Shown here piece by piece: positions 1 to 8,766 of a DNA stretch of 64,000 nucleotides. A model generated the notes under the pieces. The model made no database searches. It was not told the DNA's origin and saw nothing but the letters and a program-made list of their open reading frames with translations. Position 1 is the first letter of the stretch. Each line of letters opens with the position of its first letter. A program made the translations under genes and the position numbers. The stretch lies in NCBI RefSeq assembly GCF_008806955.1, contig NZ_CP031727.1, positions 2,432,001 through 2,496,000 on the forward strand. Reading direction: 5' to 3'. Source of the DNA: Cellvibrio sp. KY-YJ-3 (GTDB lineage Bacteria; Pseudomonadota; Gammaproteobacteria; Pseudomonadales; Cellvibrionaceae).

Positions 1-162
1 GCTACACGTGTAGTGAGCGGCAACATGGAGGTAACAACAGCCTCACAAACCGGCACACAAACCTTACAGGTTTATGCTGTGGATGCCGGTGTAGTGCTGG
101 ATAAAATAGTTGTCGATATTGATGGTTTACCAGCAAGTTATTTAGGTTTGCCGGAAGAATAA
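1..162 (+). CDS. C-terminal end of a GH115-like glycoside hydrolase (partial)
   Basis: An open frame enters from the left edge and ends at TAA 160-162, giving 53 residues. The last residues, with LDKIVVDIDGLPASYLGLPEE-like spacing (G-L-x-x-S-Y-L-G-x-P-E), resemble the conserved end of GH115 alpha-glucuronidases and of some other large glycoside hydrolases with a C-terminal beta-sandwich. Only the tail is visible, so no catalytic residue can be checked. Its place beside rhamnose catabolism genes would fit an enzyme acting on plant glycans, but the family call rests on one short motif. Confidence 0.5.
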   Translation, partial: ATRVVSGNMEVTTASQTGTQTLQVYAVDAGVVLDKIVVDIDGLPASYLGLPEE

Positions 163-185
163 TGCAGTTTTTATTCAGCTATTAA

Positions 186-1025
186 TTAACTGGCATCCAT
201 GTAGTTTTCGTAGTCCTTGCGTTCGGTGGCGTAATTAAATACCGGTGCCAGTGAAAAAACCTTATTACAAATAGCGCGGAAGTGCTGCAGGTTTGAATTG
301 GCGCAACCAATTAATAGCCCATCTACATCGGGCTGGGCGATGAGGTTTAATGCGTTGTCGTGATTGACACTGCCCCCATAAATAATGGCAATTTTATTGG
401 CCTGTGTTGCACCAAGAATATCACTCAGCAAACGGCGAATATCGGCATGAACTGCCTGTGCAAACACCGGTGTCAATGCCTGGCTACTGCTAATCGCATA
501 TGCGGGTTCGTAAACAATGTAAAGCGGTGTGTTATCGCCCAGGGTAATACCTGCAAGGGCTTGGGTTATTTGTTGGTGCAGAACCGTGTAGGTTTTACCG
601 GCTAATTTTTCCTCCAACGTTTCACCAATACACAGTGCGGGGGAAACACCTGCGGCCAATAATTGTTTCACTTTAATGTGATAACTGTAGTTGCCTTCGT
701 TGAGCGCCGTGCGCCGCTCGGCATGCCCTACGAGGCAGAGTTTGCAGCCCATTGCTTTGGCGGTGTGTGCGGAGAGTTCGCCAGTAAACGTGTGCGGGTC
801 AGTATTAATATTTTTGCAGCCGATCAATAATTTATTGCTGATTTGCATGGCGAGTTGAATCATTTCACCCACGTAAATACTGGGTGAACAAATCGCCAGC
901 GTAAAGTTATTTGCAGCATGATGCGGGTTGATGGCTTGCCCCAACTCCACTAGCGTGTCTTGCATAAGTTGCTTGCTGCCATTGAGTTTCCAATTGCCGA
1001 TAATAATTTTTTCGCGCTTGTTCAT
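186..1025 (-). CDS. Divergent triosephosphate isomerase paralogue
   Basis: A 279-residue TIM-barrel protein of the triosephosphate isomerase family. The start at 1025 gives MNKREKIIIGNWKLNG with catalytic Asn11 and Lys13; an in-frame extension to 1172 has no family similarity. Other landmarks are the GHAERR loop holding the catalytic His (Ser of the usual GHSERR is Ala), the catalytic Glu in VYEPAYAI, and the phosphate loop YGGSVN. The loop-6 hinge usually reads PVWAIGTG but here PAYAISSS, and the last phosphate motif is GCAN rather than GGAS. All core catalytic residues remain. It is divergent from rhaB with a shared operator region. DHAP from rhamnulose-1-phosphate cleavage is the likely substrate, but a related ketose or aldose phosphate is possible because loop 6 is altered. 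Confidence 0.8.
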   Translation of the reverse strand: MNKREKIIIGNWKLNGSKQLMQDTLVELGQAINPHHAANNFTLAICSPSIYVGEMIQLAMQISNKLLIGCKNINTDPHTFTGELSAHTAKAMGCKLCLVGHAERRTALNEGNYSYHIKVKQLLAAGVSPALCIGETLEEKLAGKTYTVLHQQITQALAGITLGDNTPLYIVYEPAYAISSSQALTPVFAQAVHADIRRLLSDILGATQANKIAIIYGGSVNHDNALNLIAQPDVDGLLIGCANSNLQHFRAICNKVFSLAPVFNYATERKDYENYMDAS

Positions 1026-1143
1026 ATGACCTGGGTTCCTGTTACGACCATGCCGAAGGTTGACGATGTATGGATAGTTTTTGTTATTGAGTGGCGACCT
1101 GGAGTTTTCGGGCGCTGTGTTAGAGTCTACATCTGACCACAAA

Positions 1144-1159
1144 AGATTGAAAGTGATTA
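1144..1159 (+). promoter_or_regulatory. Candidate DeoR-family operator between tpi-like gene and rhaB
   Basis: AGATTGAAAGTGATTA matches the pattern TGATTGA-N3-TGATTG, found also before the DeoR gene, rhaEW and fba, at 13 of 16 positions relative to the rhaEW copy. The two half-sites are direct repeats one helical turn (10 bp) apart. It lies between divergent genes and could control both. Binding by the local DeoR protein is inferred. Confidence 0.5.
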
Positions 1160-1239
1160 ATTTTGCTTGCAAAAGATTGTCTTGTCGCTATGATTGGTCG
1201 CACTTACCCTGATATAGCCTGAATTACAGAATCATCACT

Positions 1240-2646
1240 ATGAAAGCTGTCCTCGATATAGGTAAAACCAACGTTAAACTGCAGCTGGTGGACAGTTCCG
1301 ATCAGCTTTGTGACAGCTATTCCCGTAGAAATATGCCGATAGAGACTGCGCCATACCCCCATGCCGATGTCGCGGGTATTTGGCACTGGCTGGAACAAAC
1401 GTTGGTGAATTACCCGCGCGTTCACGAAATTAGTGCCCTGGTTGTGACAACCCACGGCGCTACGGCGGCACTGGTTAACAGCAAGCTTTCACTGGCAGAT
1501 GGCTTAGCTCTTCCGGTATTGGATTATGAATATGCGGGCATCAATGATTGTGATTCGGCCTACCACTCGCTGCGCCCGGATTTTGCCGAAACTCTCTCGC
1601 CCGATTTGCCTGCAGGGTTGAATTTGGGGCGGCAGATTTTTTGGCTACAGCAGCAATTCCCCGGGCCATTTGCAACAGCGACACACTTATTGATGTACCC
1701 ACAATATTGGGGCTGGCGCTTAACCGGCCAATTGGCAGGGGAGGTGACATCGCTTGGTTGCCATACGGATTTATGGGCACCGCGCGCGCATCACTATTCG
1801 TCGCTGGTAGAAAAATGCCATTGGCAGGGGTTGATGCCACCGCTGCAATCGGCTTGGGAAACCTTGGGCACTATCCGCCCTCTCGTTGCAGAGAGCATGG
1901 GCTTAAGGGCAGATTGCAAGGTCTATGTCGGCCTGCATGATAGTAATGCCAGCTACCTGCGTTATTTGTGTGCCAACCGCACCGAAGCGGCCAGTTTTAC
2001 CGTGGTATCCACCGGTACCTGGACAATCCTGATGCAAGCTCGGGGCGACCTTAGCAGCTTGCATCGCCGTCGCGACACTCTGGCCAATTGTGATGTCTAT
2101 GGTGACCCGATTGCCTGCGCCCGTTTTATGGGCGGGCGTGAATACGATGCAATTTGCCAGCGTTTGGGGGGGGATATCAAAACTCCGGTAACGCAGCAGG
2201 ATATACAAGGTGCACTGGATAATCTGTGGATGGTCACGCCGGATTTTAGCAGTGGCAATGGCCCTTATGGCGGGCTTGAACCTAAGCTGCAGTGCCCGCT
2301 GCCCGCACCCTCTGCCGGTGCTATTGCTACTCTTTACTGTGCATTAATGATTGATCAGCGCCTGAATGATTTACAGGCCAGTGGTGCGATTTATATTGAA
2401 GGTGCGTTTCTTAAAAACCCGCTGCTGTGCCAGTTGGTGGCGCAGTTGCGCAGCGAGCAGCCGGTGTACTTATCTGCCGACGATACCGGTACTGTACAGG
2501 GCGCATTGTTACTGACCCGTATTGACGGTTCAGCGGCCGCTAGTCAATCACCCTCCGCTAATCTGGTGTTGGAGGCCTGCGCGCCTGCCCAATTCAACGG
2601 CCTGTGGGAATATCGCACCCATTGGTATGCACTAATTACCCAATAA
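1240..2646 (+). CDS. rhaB: Rhamnulokinase (FGGY family)
   Basis: A 468-residue FGGY carbohydrate kinase that would phosphorylate L-rhamnulose to L-rhamnulose 1-phosphate with ATP in the cytoplasm. The N-terminal phosphate loop DIGKTNVKLQLVD and the C-terminal ATPase half (STGTWTILM, then GGLEPK and GAIYIEGAFLKNP) follow the family order, and the length is typical. Substrate assignment rests on context: the aldolase/dehydrogenase and isomerase of rhamnose catabolism lie 1.4 to 5 kb downstream on the same strand. The ATG at 1240 has only a weak ribosome site. A DeoR-type operator candidate lies about 80 bp upstream. Confidence 0.85.
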   Translation: MKAVLDIGKTNVKLQLVDSSDQLCDSYSRRNMPIETAPYPHADVAGIWHWLEQTLVNYPRVHEISALVVTTHGATAALVNSKLSLADGLALPVLDYEYAGINDCDSAYHSLRPDFAETLSPDLPAGLNLGRQIFWLQQQFPGPFATATHLLMYPQYWGWRLTGQLAGEVTSLGCHTDLWAPRAHHYSSLVEKCHWQGLMPPLQSAWETLGTIRPLVAESMGLRADCKVYVGLHDSNASYLRYLCANRTEAASFTVVSTGTWTILMQARGDLSSLHRRRDTLANCDVYGDPIACARFMGGREYDAICQRLGGDIKTPVTQQDIQGALDNLWMVTPDFSSGNGPYGGLEPKLQCPLPAPSAGAIATLYCALMIDQRLNDLQASGAIYIEGAFLKNPLLCQLVAQLRSEQPVYLSADDTGTVQGALLLTRIDGSAAASQSPSANLVLEACAPAQFNGLWEYRTHWYALITQ

Positions 2647-2686
2647 TCACCAATTTCCCCCGCAATCAATCAAATACTATGTTATT

Positions 2687-2702
2687 TGATTGATTATGAT
2701 TG
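2687..2702 (+). promoter_or_regulatory. Candidate DeoR-family operator before the regulator gene
   Basis: TGATTGATTATGATTG has two TGATTG half-sites with 10-bp periodicity, about 90 bp before the DeoR gene. An inverted half-site (CAATCAATCAAAT, 2663-2675) precedes it. The position suggests autoregulation; the pattern recurs at 1144, 3914 and 8715. Confidence 0.5.
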
Positions 2703-2794
2703 GTTATCTCAGTATCATCGCTTGACAGCTTATAACACTAGCTACTAAACAAATCGGTTCTGGGTATTCATCATCATTTTTCGGGGCAAGGCAT

Positions 2795-3580
2795 ATGCTG
2801 GAGAAGCAGCGTCAACAACTTATTTTGGATTTTTTGGAAGAGGCACAATTTGCCAGTGTCCGTGCCCTCTGTGATCAACTCAATTCCTCCGAGGCGACTA
2901 TTCGCCGTGATTTAAATAAATTGGCCGCATCGGGAAAAATTAAAAAAATTCGCGGTGGTGCAGAAGTTATTCAATCCAAAGTAGTGCCCACGGCAAAAAT
3001 ATCCGGCAAATCCTTTTGGGTTGATAAAGAAAAAAATGTCGATACCAAACGCATGATTGCCAAGCGCGCGGTAGAGCTGTGTGAGGATGGCGAATCGGTC
3101 ATTATCAATGGTGGTTCTTCTACCTTTATGATGGCGGAATTTTTGCAAGATCGCCGTATGAATATTCTCACTAATTCGTTTGTATTGGCACACGAATTGT
3201 TGGAGTCCAGCCAAAATCAAATTACCCTGCCGGGTGGTGAGGTTTATCGCAAGCAGAGTATTATTCTCAGCTCCTTTGAAAATGACACTACGCAAAATTA
3301 CCACGGTAGCAAGATGTTTATGGGCTGCCCGGGCATTAGCGAAGTAGGGGTGATGGAGACTGATCCGCTGCTGATTTTGGCGGAGCAAAAATTACGTAAG
3401 CGTGCAGATAAATTAATTGTGCTCGCGGACAGCACCAAAATTGGTGTTAAAGGCAATTTAATTTTTAGCCCACTTTCGGGTGTGGATGTAGTGATTACCG
3501 ATAGCAATGCAAACAAGGCTACGCTGGAGCATTTTGAGCGTCAGGGTATTCAGGTTATTGTGGTTGATGCCTGCGATTAA
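2795..3580 (+). CDS. DeoR-family transcriptional regulator of the rhamnose cluster
   Basis: A 261-residue regulator. The N-terminus carries the DeoR winged helix-turn-helix (LCDQLNSSEATIRRDLNKLA, residues about 20-45, followed by the wing IRGGAEV). The C-terminal two thirds form the sugar-phosphate-binding DeoRC fold (NGGSSTFMMAEFL; LPGGEVYRK; DSTKIG). Family members are usually repressors released by a phosphorylated sugar intermediate. Its place between rhaB and rhaEW makes a rhamnulose-phosphate or DHAP-like effector plausible. A strong terminator follows at 3642, separating it from rhaEW. Confidence 0.85.
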   Translation: MLEKQRQQLILDFLEEAQFASVRALCDQLNSSEATIRRDLNKLAASGKIKKIRGGAEVIQSKVVPTAKISGKSFWVDKEKNVDTKRMIAKRAVELCEDGESVIINGGSSTFMMAEFLQDRRMNILTNSFVLAHELLESSQNQITLPGGEVYRKQSIILSSFENDTTQNYHGSKMFMGCPGISEVGVMETDPLLILAEQKLRKRADKLIVLADSTKIGVKGNLIFSPLSGVDVVITDSNANKATLEHFERQGIQVIVVDACD

Positions 3581-3641
3581 TGCGCGACTTGTTGTGCTTG
3601 GGTTAAATTTTTTACTGCAGTTTTAATATTCTTGTAATGGG

Positions 3642-3676
3642 TTGTCAGGTTCATTGTGGCCTGACAATTTTTTTTA
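3642..3676 (+). terminator. Rho-independent terminator after the DeoR gene
   Basis: Perfect 8-bp stem TTGTCAGG/CCTGACAA with a 10-nt loop followed by nine T residues, 60 bp after the DeoR stop codon. Confidence 0.85.
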
Positions 3677-3881
3677 ATTTCATTGCACGCCAATCTTCCC
3701 CTCCGCCGTTTGCCTTTTTTCTATCCAGTTTACCCTTCGCTATTTTCTCGCTGCTTTCTTTTTTCTTCCCTCTATACTTTGTTTCTGTGGTTGATGTGCC
3801 GTGTTGTTCCGGGTGATTTGCCTGGTATGAGTTGTGCCTATGTTGTGACGCCGGTTCCGATTTCCCCTGCTGTTATGTCAA

Positions 3882-3897
3882 TGTGATCGAAATCAGA
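3882..3897 (+). promoter_or_regulatory. CRP/Vfr-like half-palindromic site
   Basis: TGTGATCGAAATCAGA matches TGTGA-N6-TCACA in nine of ten conserved positions. The 12-bp core ATGTGATCGAAA recurs at 8681 before fba, at nearly the same distance (33 versus 34 bp) from the DeoR-type operator. That repeated layout supports function, although the second half-site at fba is poor. Confidence 0.35.
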
Positions 3898-3913
3898 CTT
3901 TGAGGATTAATTA

Positions 3914-3929
3914 TGATTGAAAATGATTG
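3914..3929 (+). promoter_or_regulatory. Candidate DeoR-family operator before rhaEW
   Basis: TGATTGAAAATGATTG is the clearest copy of the direct-repeat pattern TGATTGA-N3-TGATTG. It lies 95 bp before the start of rhaEW. Confidence 0.6.
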
Positions 3930-4023
3930 TAAATGCTTCCGTATGTGGTTATATTGACTGCATTGTTAATTGCATAGCAACAAAGCAATCAGTTGTATCC
4001 ACTATAAATCATAGGAATCATCC

Positions 4024-6216
4024 ATGTCTTACCAGCCAGATGAATATAAACACGTCAATTACCTCTGGGATGATGCAGTTGCCGACAAGCTGGATCCGGT
4101 AGAAAACCTGGTGTATCGCTCCAATAAGTTGGGCGAAGACCAGCGCATCACCAATACCGGTGGTGGCAATACCTCGGCCAAATTGATTGAAAAAGACCCG
4201 CTCACTGGCGAGAAAGTAGAAGTGTTGTGGGTGAAGGGTTCCGGTGGCGATTTGCGCACCTCCAAAAAAGAAAATTTCTCTTCGTTGTACAGCGGCAAGT
4301 TGCAAGCGCTGGACAAGGTCTACCAAAACTATGCCGACAAGGGTTACAAATCTGCCGGTGAAGACCGCATGGTAGGAATGTTCACTCATTGCAATTTTTG
4401 TTTGAATCCGCGTGCGTCATCCATTGATACCCCGCTGCACTCCATGATTGCGGAAAAACACGTTGACCATTTGCACCCCAATGCGGTGATTTCGGTAGCC
4501 TCCTGTAAAGATCAGGAAAAACTTACCCAGGAAATTTGGGGCGGTAAGCTGGCCTATGTACCCTGGATGCGCCCTGGTTGGGAAGCAGCGAAAGTTTGTG
4601 AAGAAACCTACGCTAAAAATCCGGATATTTGGGGAATTTTGCTCGGTCAACACGGCCACACCAACTGGGCCTCCGAGAGCAAAACCTGTTACGACACCTC
4701 GCTCTGGGTGATTGAAACTGCCGCGCGTTATATCGAACAACACGATAAAGGCGCTAACACTTTTGGTGGTCAAAAGTACCAAAGCCTGAGCGATGCCGCG
4801 CGCACTGAATTACTGCGCGAGTTTTTGCCGGTAGCACGCGGTTTGATTTCTGAAAAAGTAAAATTTATCGGTACAGTGCAAACTGATGAAACCACCTTGC
4901 GTTTTGTTAACAGTGTGGATGCACCGCGCCTTGCTGAATTAGGCACTTCCTGTCCGGACCATTTCCTGCGCACTAAAATCAAACCGCTTTATGTTGAGTT
5001 TGATCCGCAGAACGACAGTTTGGAAACCTTGATCAGCCGCTTCAAAATCGGTTTGGAAAAATATCGCGCGGATTATGCGGCTTATTATGAAGCGTGCAAA
5101 CGTGCTGATTCTCCGGCGATGCGCGACCCAAGCCCCACCGTCGTATTAATCCCCGGCGTGGGCATGATTGCCTGGGGCAAAAACAAATCCGAATCGCGCG
5201 TGACCGCTGAATTTTATAATTGCGCGATTGAAGTCATGCGCGGCGCAGAAGCGATTTCTGAATACACGGCACTGCCGGTGCAAGAAGCCTTTGATATTGA
5301 ATACTGGGCGTTAGAAGAAGCGAAATTGCAGCGTATGCCCAAAGAGGCAAATCAAGCGCGCAATGTGGTGGTTGTGATTGGCGCGGGCGATGGTATTGGT
5401 AAAGCAGTTGCACACCGTGTTGCCAAAGAGGGCGCGCACGTCGTTTGTGCGGATTTACGTTTGGAAGCCGCCGAACAAACCGCTGCTGAACTCACCAAAA
5501 TTTATGGCCAGGGTATCGGTGTGGCCGGTACGGGTATTTCCAGTTGCGGCCCCGCTATTGCGCTGGCAGTGGACATTACCAAACGCGAAACCGTACAGGA
5601 AATGTTTACCCAGGTAATTCTCGCTTACGGTGGTATTGATAATGTGATTGTTACCGCCGGTGTGTTTATCGCCGAAGGCGCCGACATGAATCAAAACGAC
5701 AAGATTTTTGATTTGAGTTTTGGTGTGAATGTGAAGGGCGGTTATGTAGTGGCATCAGAGGCGCAAACTATTTGGGCCAAACAAAAATTGCCCGGCTCAC
5801 TGGTATTAACCACCAGTGTGAATGCAGCGGTTTCCAAAAAAGGTTCACTCGCCTACGACACCAGCAAAGCAGCTGCTAACCACTTGGTGCGCGAGTTGGC
5901 CGTAACCCTCGCGCCGCTCGTGAATGTGAATGCGCTGGCACCAGCGACGGTAGTGCAGGGCAGCAATATGTTCCCGCGCGACCGGGTGATTTCATCGCTG
6001 GCAAAATACGATATTGCGTTTGATGAGAGTGAAAGTACTGAAGCGCTGCGCAGCAAATTGGCAGAGTTTTATGCCCAGCGCACACTCACCAAAAAACCAA
6101 TCACCCCGGACGATCAAGCCGAAGCCGCTTTCCTGTTAATCTCCGGTCAACTCAGCAAAACCACCGGTCAGGTCATCAGTGTTGATGGTGGTTTGCACGA
6201 AGCCTTCTTACGTTAA
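4024..6216 (+). CDS. rhaEW: Bifunctional rhamnulose-1-phosphate aldolase / L-lactaldehyde dehydrogenase
   Basis: A 730-residue fusion. Residues about 30-430 are a class II (metal-dependent) aldolase of the AraD/FucA type (GGGNTSAK near residue 47, then histidine-rich PLHSMIAEKHVDHLHP). Residues about 443-730 are a short-chain dehydrogenase with the GAGDGIGKAV nucleotide loop and the catalytic Tyr-x3-Lys (YDTSK). This architecture is known as RhaEW or RhaD in rhamnose pathways: rhamnulose 1-phosphate is cleaved to DHAP and L-lactaldehyde, which the second domain oxidises to L-lactate with NAD. It is followed 12 nt later by rhaI, so they form an operon. Channelling of lactaldehyde between domains is an inference. 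Confidence 0.9.
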   Translation: MSYQPDEYKHVNYLWDDAVADKLDPVENLVYRSNKLGEDQRITNTGGGNTSAKLIEKDPLTGEKVEVLWVKGSGGDLRTSKKENFSSLYSGKLQALDKVYQNYADKGYKSAGEDRMVGMFTHCNFCLNPRASSIDTPLHSMIAEKHVDHLHPNAVISVASCKDQEKLTQEIWGGKLAYVPWMRPGWEAAKVCEETYAKNPDIWGILLGQHGHTNWASESKTCYDTSLWVIETAARYIEQHDKGANTFGGQKYQSLSDAARTELLREFLPVARGLISEKVKFIGTVQTDETTLRFVNSVDAPRLAELGTSCPDHFLRTKIKPLYVEFDPQNDSLETLISRFKIGLEKYRADYAAYYEACKRADSPAMRDPSPTVVLIPGVGMIAWGKNKSESRVTAEFYNCAIEVMRGAEAISEYTALPVQEAFDIEYWALEEAKLQRMPKEANQARNVVVVIGAGDGIGKAVAHRVAKEGAHVVCADLRLEAAEQTAAELTKIYGQGIGVAGTGISSCGPAIALAVDITKRETVQEMFTQVILAYGGIDNVIVTAGVFIAEGADMNQNDKIFDLSFGVNVKGGYVVASEAQTIWAKQKLPGSLVLTTSVNAAVSKKGSLAYDTSKAAANHLVRELAVTLAPLVNVNALAPATVVQGSNMFPRDRVISSLAKYDIAFDESESTEALRSKLAEFYAQRTLTKKPITPDDQAEAAFLLISGQLSKTTGQVISVDGGLHEAFLR

Positions 6217-6228
6217 GAGACAATAATC

Positions 6229-7521
6229 ATGAGACGCATAGATTCAGCTGTATTACACGAGCAAAATGAAAAAGAATTTGCATTTCTGCAAACGGATTTT
6301 AATGCGCTGGGTGAAAAAATCAGTCGCGATGGTATCGATATAGAAGCCATCACCAAAGCGGCAGAAGCCTTTCAAATCGCTGTACCCTCCTGGGGAACTG
6401 GCACCGGCGGCACTCGCTTCGCTCGCTTTCCCGGTCAGGGCGAGCCGCGCAATATTTTTGAAAAAGTGGAAGACTGCGCGGTGATTAACGAATTATCCGG
6501 TTGTACCGACAGCATTTCGCCGCATTTTCCTTGGGATAAAGTGGATGATTTTGCGGAATTAAAACAACATGCCGATGCTTACGGTTTGAAATGGGTATCG
6601 GTTAATTCCAATACCTTTCAGGATCAACCCGGCCAAGCGATCTCTTATAAATACGGGAGCCTGAGCAACACTGAAAAAGCCTCGCGCGATTTAGCCATCC
6701 AACACAATCTGGATTGCATCCGCTACGGCCAACAACTCGGCGCTAAAAGTTTAACTGTGTGGGTGGGCGATGGCTCCAACCACCCAGGCCAGCAACATTT
6801 CCAGCGCGCGTTTGAGCGCTACCTGGCCAGTGCCGAACAAATTTATAAAGGCCTGCCAGCGGATTGGGAAATGCACCTTGAACACAAAATGTTTGAGCCA
6901 GCGTTTTACTCCACCGTGATTCAGGATTGGGGCAGCAGCATTCTGGCTGCCATGCACTTGGGGCCAAAATGTAAATCGCTGGTGGATTTGGGGCACCATG
7001 CGCCCAATACCAATATTGAAATGATTGTGGCGCGTTTGATCCAATTTAAAAAATTGGGCGGCTTTCATTTTAACGACAGTAAATACGGCGATGACGATTT
7101 GGATTCAGGTTCATTGCAGCCCTACCAACAATTCCTGATTTTTAATGAATTGGTGGACGCTGAGCATCGCAAAGAATCCGAATTTAATCCGGCTTATATG
7201 CTCGATCAATCGCATAATGTAACCGACCCAATTGAAAGTTTGGTGACCTCGGCGATTGAAGTGCAACGCTCTTATATCAAAGCATTGTTGGTGAACCGCG
7301 AAGCGCTTTACGGCTATCAGGACGCTAACGATGCGATCATGGCCTCGGGCGAATTAAAACGCGCCTTTAACTTTGATGTGGCGCCTATCCTTGCGATGGC
7401 GCGCTATCGTAAAGGGGCAGCGATTAATCCACTCAAAACCTACCGTGCGGCTAACTACCGCAATGCGATGGCGCCGGTTCGTCCGCGCGATCCTAAAGCG
7501 ACTGGCTCGGGTATTATCTAA
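6229..7521 (+). CDS. rhaI: L-rhamnose isomerase
   Basis: A 430-residue isomerase of the xylose-isomerase-like TIM-barrel type, the same length as the well-known Pseudomonas stutzeri L-rhamnose isomerase and unlike enterobacterial RhaA. Metal-binding acidic and histidine residues are seen in LEHKMFEP, LVDLGHHAPN and GGFHFNDSKYGDDDLDSG. It converts L-rhamnose to L-rhamnulose, the first step of the pathway. The start lies 12 nt after the rhaEW stop; a bidirectional terminator follows. The pathway is complete at enzyme level with rhaB and rhaEW, but no rhamnose transporter is recognised in the window. Confidence 0.92.
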   Translation: MRRIDSAVLHEQNEKEFAFLQTDFNALGEKISRDGIDIEAITKAAEAFQIAVPSWGTGTGGTRFARFPGQGEPRNIFEKVEDCAVINELSGCTDSISPHFPWDKVDDFAELKQHADAYGLKWVSVNSNTFQDQPGQAISYKYGSLSNTEKASRDLAIQHNLDCIRYGQQLGAKSLTVWVGDGSNHPGQQHFQRAFERYLASAEQIYKGLPADWEMHLEHKMFEPAFYSTVIQDWGSSILAAMHLGPKCKSLVDLGHHAPNTNIEMIVARLIQFKKLGGFHFNDSKYGDDDLDSGSLQPYQQFLIFNELVDAEHRKESEFNPAYMLDQSHNVTDPIESLVTSAIEVQRSYIKALLVNREALYGYQDANDAIMASGELKRAFNFDVAPILAMARYRKGAAINPLKTYRAANYRNAMAPVRPRDPKATGSGII

Positions 7522-7536
7522 GCCATTAGCTGATAC

Positions 7537-7569
7537 AAAAAAAAGAGCGCCAATGCGGCGCTCTTTTTG
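7537..7569 (+). terminator. Bidirectional terminator between rhaI and the oxidoreductase
   Basis: AAAAGAGCGCC, loop AATGC, GGCGCTCTTTTT: an 11-bp stem flanked by A and T runs, so it can stop transcription from both convergent genes. Confidence 0.9.
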
Positions 7570-7602
7570 TTTGTGGGTTAGCGTGCTTATTGGCTAAGCA
7601 GA

Positions 7603-8538
7603 TCAGGGTTTGCCGATATGCAAAACAATTTTTCCATCGGCGCGGCCGGATTCACTTAGTGCATGGGCTTTTACAATATCTTCCAGTGCAAACTCGGCGG
7701 CAATAATCGGGCGAATTTTTCCGGCGTCAACCAGCGCTGCCAATTCTGTTAAAACCGCGGCGTCGGGTTGAATAAATACAAATGCGCCGCGTGCGGAATG
7801 TGCTGCTGCTTTTTCTGCTGCGGGCGGGCTCACTACTGAAACTAAAATGCCACCTTCTTTGAGTGAAGCCCAGGATTTTTCCTGCACTTCGCCGCCAATA
7901 GTGTCAAACACTATGTCCATGCCGTGGACCACATGGTCGAATTCCTGGGTGCGATAATCGATAACCTGATCGGCGCCAAGGGATTTCACTAGCGGAATAT
8001 TTTTTGTGGAAGTAGTGGCTACCACATGAGCGCCAAATGCCTTGGCCAGTTGCACTGCCAGTGAGCCTACACCGCCGGAACCCGCGTGAATGAGTACGCG
8101 GTCGCCAGCTTTGATGGCTGCCGTTTTAACTAATACATCCCATGCGGTAATACCGGCCAGTGGCAGTGAGGCGGCACTTGCATGAGTAATGGTTTTAGGT
8201 TTGAGTGCGACTTCATTTTCATCAATCGCAATAAATTCGGCATAACCACCATCGCGTAAAATATTGGGGCGTGAATAAACCGCGTCACCCGGTTTAAATT
8301 TTGTAACACCACTACCCACGGCCTCTATCACACCTGAAATATCCCACCCCAAAATAAGCGGAAATGAGTAGGGCAGCATGTCTTTCAAGTAACCGGCGCG
8401 AATTTTCCAATCCACCGGATTTATTGCACTGGCTACTACGCGTACCAGTACATCCTTTTCTCCTGGTTGCGGCATGGGCGCATCTTCCAGTGTTAATACC
8501 TCTTGCCCGCCATAGGCATGAATTCTGACTGCTTTCAT
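7603..8538 (-). CDS. Zinc-independent MDR-family NADP(H) oxidoreductase (quinone reductase-like)
   Basis: A 311-residue medium-chain dehydrogenase/reductase. The N-terminal GroES-like domain (MKAVRIHAYGG; ALTINPVDWKIRAG region; GWDISGVIEAVGSGV) lacks the zinc-ligand cysteines. The Rossmann domain carries HAGSGGVGSLAVQLAK. The ending (KAHALSESGRADGKIVL) is typical of quinone reductase-like members that reduce quinones or activated alkenes with NADPH. It is convergent with rhaI and does not share the cluster's operator. No specific link to rhamnose is visible. Confidence 0.85.
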   Translation of the reverse strand: MKAVRIHAYGGQEVLTLEDAPMPQPGEKDVLVRVVASAINPVDWKIRAGYLKDMLPYSFPLILGWDISGVIEAVGSGVTKFKPGDAVYSRPNILRDGGYAEFIAIDENEVALKPKTITHASAASLPLAGITAWDVLVKTAAIKAGDRVLIHAGSGGVGSLAVQLAKAFGAHVVATTSTKNIPLVKSLGADQVIDYRTQEFDHVVHGMDIVFDTIGGEVQEKSWASLKEGGILVSVVSPPAAEKAAAHSARGAFVFIQPDAAVLTELAALVDAGKIRPIIAAEFALEDIVKAHALSESGRADGKIVLHIGKP

Positions 8539-8680
8539 CGCATGTGCCTCTTTAATCCTGATGTTTACTACTGTCTGACCATAGCCGTTCAGTGAGTTAT
8601 ATCAAGGGGAATCATTATTTTGTAGTGGAGAGTTGGTGCGCTGGTCATGTTTCGACTAAGCCCATTCATTTTTTGATCTT

Positions 8681-8692
8681 ATGTGATCGAAA
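8681..8692 (+). promoter_or_regulatory. Repeat of the CRP-like core before fba
   Basis: ATGTGATCGAAA is identical to the core at 3881 before rhaEW and sits 34 bp upstream of the operator at 8715. Followed by ACTACTTT rather than a good TCACA half-site, so direct CRP binding is doubtful. Confidence 0.3.
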
Positions 8693-8714
8693 AACTACTT
8701 TTTGTTGTTGTTTG

Positions 8715-8730
8715 TGATTGAAATTAATTG
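8715..8730 (+). promoter_or_regulatory. Candidate DeoR-family operator before fba-fbp
   Basis: TGATTGAAATTAATTG matches TGATTGA-N3-TGATTG with one substitution in the second half. It lies 37 bp before fba and would place aldolase and FBPase under the rhamnose regulator. Confidence 0.55.
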
Positions 8731-8766
8731 AAAAAGAATTAATATGATCGTATTGCAACAGGAGTA

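Larger units (their letters stand above)
3677..4023 (+). promoter_or_regulatory. Upstream regulatory region of rhaEW-rhaI
   Basis: About 350 bp without a convincing gene; a 67-codon frame at 3683-3886 lacks a ribosome site and family features. The region holds a CRP/Vfr-like site at 3882 and the DeoR operator candidate at 3914. AGGA 10 nt before the ATG at 4024 is the likely ribosome site. Confidence 0.6.

Noticed and set aside
1026..1172. N-terminal extension of the TIM-like gene
   Set aside because: Residues before MNKREK have no TIM similarity and would overlap the operator region.
3683..3886. 67-codon frame before rhaEW
   Set aside because: No ribosome site, odd composition, and it overlaps the CRP-like site and promoter region.
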